Below the pieces are notes generated by a model that did not search any database, was not told the DNA's origin, and saw only the letters and a program-made list of their open reading frames with translations. DNA of 5,568 nt from Actinomyces viscosus (GTDB lineage Bacteria > Bacteroidota > Bacteroidia > Flavobacteriales_D > Crocinitomicaceae): the NCBI GenBank assembly GCA_943326975.2, contig CALPVI020000143.1:1-5568 (forward strand), written 5' to 3'. Positions 1 to 4,368 of this stretch are shown here, piece after piece. Position 1 is the first letter of the stretch, and every line of letters starts with the position of its first letter. A program made the translations under genes and the position numbers.

Positions 1-118
1 AAATATCGACTGCTTGTTCGAAATCTCCATTTGCTTCAACTAACGCATTTTTGCAGTCCATCATACCTGCACCTGTTTGTTGACGTAATTTATTTACTTC
101 TGAAGCTGTGATTGCCAT
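1..118 (-). CDS. tsf: Translation elongation factor Ts, N-terminal fragment (gene runs off the left edge)
   Basis: EF-Ts is the cytoplasmic nucleotide-exchange factor that releases GDP from EF-Tu during elongation. Only the first 39 codons are in the window. They begin [20 protein letters not shown] and continue with DCKNAL, which is the typical EF-Ts N-terminal UBA-like domain that contacts EF-Tu (the [16 protein letters not shown] signature is diagnostic). The ATG at 118-116 is 20 bp past the rpsB stop, the usual rpsB-tsf arrangement, so the two are almost certainly co-transcribed. The spacer is nearly all A and T, with no Shine-Dalgarno sequence, as in its neighbours. The rest of the gene, with the core and dimerisation domains, lies outside the window. 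The identification is secure despite the short fragment. Confidence 0.95.
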   Translation of the reverse strand, partial: MAITASEVNKLRQQTGAGMMDCKNALVEANGDFEQAVDI

Positions 119-138
119 AGCTAAAAATTATTTAAAAA

Positions 139-927
139 TTAATCTTCTTTTGTTTGTGCCTCACCTGAAGCAGCTACTTCTTCTGTTTTAGCAGCTTTTG
201 GAGCAGCCTCTTCGTCAGAATCAGTTTTATCTTTAGAGTTTTTACGCTCTTCTAAACCTTCTTTAATTGCTCCTGTAATAGCTTCTAATACTACTGCGAT
301 AGATTTCGTAGCATCATCATTAGAAGGAATTGGGAAATCAACTAAACGTGGATTAGAGTTTGTATCAACCATAGCGAAAGTAGGAATACCTAATCTTTTT
401 GCTTCAGCTAATGCAATATGCTCTTTTAAGATATCAACGATGAAAATAGCAGCTGGTTGACGAGTCATGTCAGCGATAGATCCAAAGTTTTTCTCTAATT
501 TCTCTCTTGTACGAGTTTTGAATAATTTCTCTCTTTTATTCAATGTCTCCCAAGTACCATCCGTTTTCATTTTATCAATCGTAGTCATTTTACGAATTGA
601 TTTTCTTGTCGTTTGGAAGTTAGTTAACATACCACCTGTCCATCTTTCAGTAACGAAAGGCATGTTTAACTCTTTCACTTTATCAGTGATGATTTCTTTA
701 GCTTGTTTTTTTGTAGCAACAAAAAGAACTTTTTTACCCGACTTAGCAATTTGTTTCATTGCCGCACACGCTTGATCAAGATGTGCAATTGTCTTATTTA
801 AATCAATGATATGGATACCTTTTTTTTCTTCAAAGATATACGGCGCCATTGCCGGGTTCCATTTTCTTTTTTGGTGTCCAAAATGAGCACCTGCTTCTAA
901 TAATTGTTCAAAAGTTACTTTTGACAT
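139..927 (-). CDS. rpsB: 30S ribosomal protein S2 (uS2)
   Basis: S2 is a small-subunit protein of the 30S head/body junction, added late in assembly and needed, with S1, for mRNA binding. The 262-residue product begins MSKVTFEQLLEAGAHFGHQ and shows the family landmarks in order: GHQKRKWNP (about 18-26), GIHIIDLNKT (about 37-46), FVATKKQA (about 69-76), ERWTGGMLTNF (about 94-104) and NSNPRLVDFPIPSNDDA (about 191-207). The last ~39 residues form a charged, Ala/Glu/Lys-rich tail that looks disordered; such C-terminal extensions are common in Bacteroidota S2 and explain the length above the ~240 of E. coli. The ATG at 927-925 gives the standard N-terminus. No Shine-Dalgarno sequence lies at normal spacing. 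Unlike the tight rplM-rpsI junction, it has a 112-bp upstream gap with a stem-loop, so it may be controlled separately. Confidence 0.98.
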   Translation of the reverse strand: MSKVTFEQLLEAGAHFGHQKRKWNPAMAPYIFEEKKGIHIIDLNKTIAHLDQACAAMKQIAKSGKKVLFVATKKQAKEIITDKVKELNMPFVTERWTGGMLTNFQTTRKSIRKMTTIDKMKTDGTWETLNKREKLFKTRTREKLEKNFGSIADMTRQPAAIFIVDILKEHIALAEAKRLGIPTFAMVDTNSNPRLVDFPIPSNDDATKSIAVVLEAITGAIKEGLEERKNSKDKTDSDEEAAPKAAKTEEVAASGEAQTKED

Positions 928-967
928 ATTTAATAAGTTTAAATTGTTTACGTTCCTTTAGTAATTC

Positions 968-1009
968 AATTTCAAAGGGATCAGATAGACTGACAGGTAC
1001 TTTGAAATT
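968..1009 (-). promoter_or_regulatory. Stem-loop in the rpsB leader, candidate r-protein control element
   Basis: The rpsI-rpsB gap contains a perfect 10-bp inverted repeat: AATTTCAAAG (minus strand 1009-1000) pairs with CTTTGAAATT (977-968). Within the 22-nt apical part, TCAG (993-990) can pair with CTGA (984-981), extendable by one G-U pair, leaving a 5-nt loop and an asymmetric internal loop. The downstream base of the stem is followed by mixed sequence, not a U-run, so it is not a classical terminator. It ends about 40 nt before the rpsB ATG. S2 is known in Enterobacteria to repress its own rpsB-tsf mRNA through the leader; assigning a similar role here is inference from position and structure. 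Confidence 0.55.
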
Positions 1010-1039
1010 TGGATACTAAACAACCGCCAAAAAAATATA

Positions 1040-1426
1040 TTAACGTTTCGAGAATTGGAATTTTTTACGTGCTTTCGGTTGACCTGGTTTTTTACGTTCA
1101 ACCATTCTCGGGTCACGTGTCATTAATCCCTCAGCTTTTAATAAAGTTTTATGCTCTTCAGCAACTTTAACTAATGCGCGAGCAATTCCTAAACGAATAG
1201 CTTCAGCTTGTCCATTGATACCACCACCGAAAACATTTACTTTTACGTCATATTGACCTAAAGTATCAGTTAATTCGAAAGGTCTACGGATTTTCGCTTG
1301 AAGAACGTCAACTGGAAAAAACTCCTTAACATCTTTTTTATTTACGACAACTGCACCAGTACCTTTTGATAAGTATACACGAGCAACAGATGTTTTTCTT
1401 CTTCCTAATGAATTGATTACTTCCAT
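1040..1426 (-). CDS. rpsI: 30S ribosomal protein S9 (uS9)
   Basis: S9 sits in the 30S head, and its C-terminal tail reaches the P-site tRNA. With the ATG at 1426-1424 the product is 128 residues, the usual family length, beginning [19 protein letters not shown]. Visible hallmarks are [10 protein letters not shown] near the N-terminus, the [19 protein letters not shown] block in the middle (loop plus helix of the S5 domain 2-like fold), [19 protein letters not shown], and the invariant C-terminal SKR that contacts tRNA. An in-frame TTG six codons upstream (1444-1442) was rejected because it lies inside rplM and adds non-conserved residues. The chosen ATG is one nucleotide after the rplM stop (TAA-T-ATG), which suggests translational coupling. 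Nothing is missing or unusual in the protein. Confidence 0.98.
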   Translation of the reverse strand: MEVINSLGRRKTSVARVYLSKGTGAVVVNKKDVKEFFPVDVLQAKIRRPFELTDTLGQYDVKVNVFGGGINGQAEAIRLGIARALVKVAEEHKTLLKAEGLMTRDPRMVERKKPGQPKARKKFQFSKR

Positions 1427-1427
1427 A

Positions 1428-1883
1428 TTATTTGATTGTATCAAGATTTAATACAGTTGGTTTTTGAGCTTCTTGTTTGTGCTCTGTACCAACATAAACT
1501 TTTAAATTAGTAAATAACTGATTACCAAGTTTGTTTTTAGGCAACATCCCTTTGATCGCTTTTTCAATTAAACGAGTTGGGTGTTTTCTCAACATCTCTT
1601 CAGCAGTTGTAAAACGTTGTCCACCTGGATATCCAGTGTAACGAACGTATTCTTTGTTCACTAATTTAGTACCTGAAAATGATACTTTCTCTGCATTGAT
1701 AATGATTACGTTATCACCGCAGTCAGCGTGAGGAGTGAAATTCACTTTGTGTTTACCACGAATGATTTTCGCCACCTTACTAGCTAAACGACCAACTGTT
1801 TGGCCTTCAGCATCTACTACAAACCACTGCTTATCAGCAGTTTCCTTGTTAGCAGAAACAGTTTTGTAACTTAATGTATCCAC
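1428..1883 (-). CDS. rplM: 50S ribosomal protein L13 (uL13), GTG start
   Basis: L13 is an early-assembling 23S rRNA-binding protein of the large subunit. The 151-residue product begins with GTG (1883-1881) followed by [13 protein letters not shown], the N-terminus typical of Bacteroidota L13. Family landmarks follow: [20 protein letters not shown] (about 22-41), [11 protein letters not shown] and [14 protein letters not shown] (about 42-67), [22 protein letters not shown] (about 107-121) and the EHKQEAQKP segment (about 134-142). The GTG is preferred because it restores the conserved N-terminus, and no ATG lies between it and the predicted transcription start. The leader before it is AT-rich without a Shine-Dalgarno sequence. 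It is the first gene of the rplM-rpsI-rpsB-tsf cluster and directly follows a strong promoter. Confidence 0.97.
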   Translation of the reverse strand: MDTLSYKTVSANKETADKQWFVVDAEGQTVGRLASKVAKIIRGKHKVNFTPHADCGDNVIIINAEKVSFSGTKLVNKEYVRYTGYPGGQRFTTAEEMLRKHPTRLIEKAIKGMLPKNKLGNQLFTNLKVYVGTEHKQEAQKPTVLNLDTIK

Positions 1884-1909
1884 AATATTTATTAATTAAA
1901 TAAGACAAT

Positions 1910-1925
1910 TCCCCTAATTTGGGGA
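1910..1925 (-). promoter_or_regulatory. Small GC stem-loop at the 5' end of the rplM transcript
   Basis: On the minus strand TCCCC and GGGGA form a 5-bp stem around a 6-nt AT loop. It lies immediately downstream of the predicted -7 box, so it would occupy the very first nucleotides of the ~40-nt leader. In such an AT-rich setting the GC block stands out. It could protect the 5' end of the mRNA, affect promoter escape, or be part of an L13-responsive leader; the sequence does not decide between these. There is no U-run, so it is not a terminator. Confidence 0.45.
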
Positions 1926-1927
1926 TG

Positions 1928-1958
1928 CAAAGATATGATTTCTAAGTTTTATTAACAA
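1928..1958 (-). promoter_or_regulatory. Bacteroidota-type sigma-A promoter of the rplM operon
   Basis: The minus strand carries TATCTTTG (1935-1928), a perfect match to the Bacteroidota -7 consensus TAnnTTTG, and TTG at 1958-1956 as the -33 element, separated by 20 bp (the known optimum is about 19-21). Transcription is expected to begin roughly at 1921-1924, giving a leader of about 40 nt before the rplM GTG. The 133-bp gap between the crotonase gene and rplM is the only longer space upstream of the ribosomal genes, which supports this as the operon promoter. The start site itself is inferred. Confidence 0.85.
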
Positions 1959-2016
1959 TATTATTTTAAAAAAGATTGAAATAAACATGAAAAAACTTTA
2001 AATCTCTATTGTAAGT

Positions 2017-2790
2017 CTATTTTGATTTGAATGCATTAATTGCATTTACAGAAAACTCACTTAAAATTAATGTCCCACTTATTTCAGCTCTTTCAATCAA
2101 TAATTCATCCCAATTCTCAGTACCTTCCCAAAAAACAGACTTCAATTTCTTCATCGCTTCAGGATTTGATTTCGATAATGTAACAGATAAACGCTTAATT
2201 TCAGCATCCATATCTTGTTCGTTTTCAAAAATATCAGCATATAATCCTCTCTTGTAAGCCCATTCAGCAGGTTTCCATTCTGTAGCATTTATTGCCAACT
2301 GGCTCATTGCGGAAACTCCTATTTTACGTTCAATAACAGGACCGACAACAAATGGACCAATACCAACTGCTAACTCGGATAATTTTACATCTGCATTTTT
2401 TGTAGCAAAACAATAATCAACAGCAGCTGCAATACCTACTCCTCCTCCAACTGCTTTTCCATGAACTCTTCCTATTATCAATTTAGAACTTTTTCTACAT
2501 GCATTTATTACGTTTGCAAAACCTGAAAAAAACTTCCTACCTGTTTCTAAATCTTTCACAGCTATTAACTCATCAAAACTTGCTCCAGCACAAAAAGCTT
2601 TTTCACCTGAGGAACGCAATACAATTACCTTAACTTGATTATTTTGATCTAAATCCAATATGGTATTAGCTAACTTTTCCAAAATTTTACCTGGCAAAGA
2701 GTTACTCATCGGATGACCAAATTCAATCGTTGCAACACCTAATTCATTTACCTCAAAATTAACGTGCCCTTGATCTGTTATTTCTGACAT
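2017..2790 (-). CDS. Enoyl-CoA hydratase/isomerase family protein (crotonase superfamily) with one catalytic Glu
   Basis: The 257-residue cytoplasmic protein has the crotonase fold, which binds acyl-CoA thioesters and stabilises an enolate in an oxyanion hole. FCAGASFDEL (about 66-75) supplies the first oxyanion-hole amide and the CoA/adenine-binding turn. GRVHGKAVGGGVGIAAAVDY (about 107-126) is the central Gly-rich motif with the second amide, and KLSELAVGIGPFVVGP (about 136-151) follows. By alignment with rat enoyl-CoA hydratase, the second catalytic Glu (rat E164) is E139, but the first (rat E144, in GGGCE) is G119. That one-Glu pattern resembles delta3,delta2-enoyl-CoA isomerases more than two-Glu hydratases. 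Relatives in flavobacteria are often labelled enoyl-CoA or methylglutaconyl-CoA hydratase, but I would not commit to a substrate. It lies 80 bp behind the RRM gene, beyond a terminator, and 133 bp before rplM; neither neighbour informs its pathway. Confidence 0.88.
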   Translation of the reverse strand: MSEITDQGHVNFEVNELGVATIEFGHPMSNSLPGKILEKLANTILDLDQNNQVKVIVLRSSGEKAFCAGASFDELIAVKDLETGRKFFSGFANVINACRKSSKLIIGRVHGKAVGGGVGIAAAVDYCFATKNADVKLSELAVGIGPFVVGPVIERKIGVSAMSQLAINATEWKPAEWAYKRGLYADIFENEQDMDAEIKRLSVTLSKSNPEAMKKLKSVFWEGTENWDELLIERAEISGTLILSEFSVNAINAFKSK

Positions 2791-2817
2791 ATCATTCTAT
2801 TTTATAATTCTATTAAT

Positions 2818-2844
2818 AAAAAAAGAGGGAGGTATTATCCTCCC
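2818..2844 (-). terminator. Intrinsic terminator downstream of the RRM gene
   Basis: On the minus strand GGGAGG (2844-2839), loop ATAATA and CCTCCC (2832-2827) form a perfect 6-bp GC-rich hairpin, followed by TC and seven T residues (2824-2818). It begins 26 nt after the RRM stop codon. The T-tract follows the hairpin in the direction of the genes, so it ends the RRM transcript and separates it from the crotonase gene. Ts also precede the hairpin on this strand, so the plus strand has no matching U-tract and the terminator is one-directional. Confidence 0.88.
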
Positions 2845-2870
2845 AAAAAAAACTAAGAAATTATTTCTAC

Positions 2871-3254
2871 CTATTTATTATCTTCTCTTTTTTTGTAGGG
2901 ATTTGGTTTAGAAAAACTCTTTTTATCTCCATTCCCTTTGTTGAAATTATTGTTTTTATTAAATGGCTTTTTATCGGCTGTAGGCTTTTCTTTTTTTGCT
3001 GGCCTATTCGATTTTGGTGATGCAATTTTCACATCTAATTTCCTACCATTAATCTCAAATCCATTTAATGCATTAATCGCATTAATTGCATGATCCGTAT
3101 TCTCCATTTCTACATAACCAAAACCTTTGGATTTCTTTGTTGTATTATCATATACAACATGTGCATATGTAACCGCGCCAAAAGATGAAAACGTAGCCAT
3201 CAAATCTTCACTAGTAATCTCCCAATCAAGATTTGCTATAAATAAATTTACCAT
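2871..3254 (-). CDS. RRM-domain RNA-binding protein with basic Asn/Lys-rich tail
   Basis: This small cytoplasmic protein (127 residues) has one RNA recognition motif, about residues 2-80. RNP2 is LFIANL (4-9) and RNP1 is KGFGYVEM (43-50). The exposed aromatics that stack on RNA bases are present (F5, F45, Y47), as is the usual AINALNG segment before the last strand. From about 82 the chain becomes low-complexity, rich in Lys, Asn, Pro and Phe (FNKNNNFNKGN type), a probably disordered RNA-binding tail. Such single-RRM proteins are known from cyanobacteria and many Bacteroidota, sometimes cold-linked; the RNA targets are unknown here. The ATG at 3254 places RNP2 correctly. AGGTG lies 6 nt upstream, a Shine-Dalgarno-like match missing from neighbouring genes. 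It follows the coiled-coil gene by 45 bp with no obvious promoter between, so co-transcription is likely, and it ends in TAG before a terminator. Confidence 0.93.
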   Translation of the reverse strand: MVNLFIANLDWEITSEDLMATFSSFGAVTYAHVVYDNTTKKSKGFGYVEMENTDHAINAINALNGFEINGRKLDVKIASPKSNRPAKKEKPTADKKPFNKNNNFNKGNGDKKSFSKPNPYKKREDNK

Positions 3255-3260
3255 TAATTA

Positions 3261-3265
3261 CACCT
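3261..3265 (-). promoter_or_regulatory. Shine-Dalgarno-like AGGTG before the RRM gene
   Basis: AGGTG lies six nucleotides before the ATG and is complementary to CACCT of the conserved 16S rRNA 3' end. The other starts in this window (rplM, rpsI, rpsB, tsf, the crotonase and the coiled-coil protein) have only AT-rich leaders. Most Bacteroidota genes lack Shine-Dalgarno sequences, and five bases can match by chance, so the call is tentative. Confidence 0.4.
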
Positions 3266-3299
3266 AAAATATTTTAAAAATTGATTTTTGTTTAATTAG

Positions 3300-4268
3300 T
3301 TACTTCAATGTAAAGCTATCCGAACCAATTAAATTTCCATCACAATAAATTTTAACTTTATAATTTCCTTTCAAAGCCTCTGCCCCTTGAAAATCATAAT
3401 AAATAGACATATCAATACTTTGATTTTGATAATCTATTTCTTTTTTATCTGAAAAAGCTATTGCTCCTGATTCAGATTGAAATGTATTGCCTGCTCTTGA
3501 TTGTAAAGTCTTTCCGTCTGGATCAATTACTTGTAGGTAAACAACTTTTCTCCCTGCAGCAGTAATCGGATTTTCTGAAATTGTAAAACTAGATTTAACT
3601 TGAACACAACTTCTTGCTTTATTTGTTGGTTCTGGCATGTTATTCAATTTCATTCTCAAACCTGAAGTTGAAATTGATAATGCTTGTAATTTAGAACCTT
3701 TTTTCACTTGTTCTGCATTTTTTTCAGCCTCTTGTTTGTATTGTTCTTTTTCCGCAGTTGTTGTATTTAATTGATTAGTTGTTTGATCCAAATCAGAATG
3801 CAATTTAATATTTAATGTATTCAAAGAATCGATTTGAACAACATAACTTTTCATAATATTACGTAAAGTCTCATTCTCCCTTCTTAATTGAGCAACTGTT
3901 CTAGCATTAAGTCTTCCACTTCTTTTTGCTTGTTCTAAGTCATTCATCAAACCGAGAATTTTCTGTTTTTGAATATTTATACTATCTGCTTTGCTTTTAT
4001 CCTTTATCACTAAAGCGTCATAAGTATCTAACATGCTTTGAAAATCTTTTTTCAAGTCATTTGACATATTCCCTACATAGCCTTCCATCATTTGATTCAT
4101 GCCTGCCATATCTGTTCTTAAAGAAGTATTTGCATTAGCACACTCATTTAATTCAGCTTTCTTTTTTGACCATAAATAAGCCATTGCTCCTAACCCAATT
4201 AAAAGCAATAAAATAATCACCATGAATAATGCATTTAGACTTCTTGGCTTTTCGATTTCTTCTGACAT
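3300..4268 (-). CDS. Membrane-anchored coiled-coil protein of unknown function
   Basis: I do not recognise a named family. The 322-residue product starts MSEEIEKPRS, then has one hydrophobic segment (about 11-33) followed by KKK. The short N-terminus would therefore sit inside and act as an uncleaved anchor, although the positive charges on both sides leave the orientation unsure. Residues about 37-190 are polar, Glu/Lys/Gln/Asn/Leu-rich and heptad-like, which predicts a long coiled coil, with a basic patch near 116-130. Residues about 195-322 look like a compact beta-rich domain with alternating hydrophobics (VVYLQVIDPDG, YKVKIYCDGNLIGSDSF) and two Cys (221, 309) that could pair if the domain is periplasmic. 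SMC-like labels would rest only on coiled-coil composition. It stands 45 bp before the RRM gene with a possible promoter upstream. A role as an envelope scaffold is possible, but nothing here proves it. Confidence 0.85.
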   Translation of the reverse strand: MSEEIEKPRSLNALFMVIILLLLIGLGAMAYLWSKKKAELNECANANTSLRTDMAGMNQMMEGYVGNMSNDLKKDFQSMLDTYDALVIKDKSKADSINIQKQKILGLMNDLEQAKRSGRLNARTVAQLRRENETLRNIMKSYVVQIDSLNTLNIKLHSDLDQTTNQLNTTTAEKEQYKQEAEKNAEQVKKGSKLQALSISTSGLRMKLNNMPEPTNKARSCVQVKSSFTISENPITAAGRKVVYLQVIDPDGKTLQSRAGNTFQSESGAIAFSDKKEIDYQNQSIDMSIYYDFQGAEALKGNYKVKIYCDGNLIGSDSFTLK

Positions 4269-4300
4269 ACTTTAATTTTTTCTAATATCTAAATATAATA

Positions 4301-4308
4301 CAAATGTA
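4301..4308 (-). promoter_or_regulatory. Possible -7 box for the coiled-coil/RRM transcript
   Basis: The minus strand reads TACATTTG, a full match to the Bacteroidota -7 consensus TAnnTTTG, in the 100-bp gap after the aldehyde dehydrogenase gene. It would give a leader of about 25-30 nt before the ATG at 4268. At 19-bp spacing the -33 position offers only TTA, so the upstream element is weak. The region is very AT-rich and chance matches are likelier than for the rplM promoter. Confidence 0.5.
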
Positions 4309-4368
4309 TACATAGATTTGAATGAATTAATTTTTTTTTATTCAATTTTAATAATTTGAGTTAAAAAT

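Noticed and set aside
467..775. Open frame of 102 codons on the plus strand
   Set aside because: It lies wholly antisense to rpsB, whose protein is certain, and encodes a composition with no recognisable motif.
991..1026. Possible promoter for rpsB (TTG, 21 bp, TACCTGTC) on the minus strand
   Set aside because: The -7 box lacks the TTTG part, and the start would fall inside the stem-loop; the match is no better than chance.
1427..1444. Upstream TTG start for rpsI adding six residues
   Set aside because: It overlaps the end of rplM and extends beyond the conserved MEVIN start; the ATG at 1426 gives the normal 128 residues.
1992..2028. AAATC/GATTT repeat with a nearby T-run at the end of the crotonase gene, considered as a terminator
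   Set aside because: The stem is 5 bp with a single G-C pair and a 19-nt loop, overlaps the stop codon, and the T-run is offset; too weak to call.
2027..2257. Open frame of 76 codons on the plus strand
   Set aside because: It is antisense to the conserved crotonase gene, with no motif or leader of its own.
3926..4138. Open frame of 70 codons on the plus strand
   Set aside because: It is antisense to the coiled-coil gene; the Leu/Ser/Phe-rich product mirrors the coding strand's composition.
3630..4160. SMC/chromosome-segregation identity for the coiled-coil protein
   Set aside because: There is no Walker A, Walker B or ABC signature; the resemblance is only coiled-coil composition, and the protein has a membrane anchor.
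4318..4345. Inverted repeat TTGAAT/ATTCAA after the aldehyde dehydrogenase, considered as a terminator
   Set aside because: It has only 6 bp, all but one of them A-T, a 16-nt loop that is mostly A, and no U-tract downstream on the coding strand; chance is likely in such AT-rich DNA.
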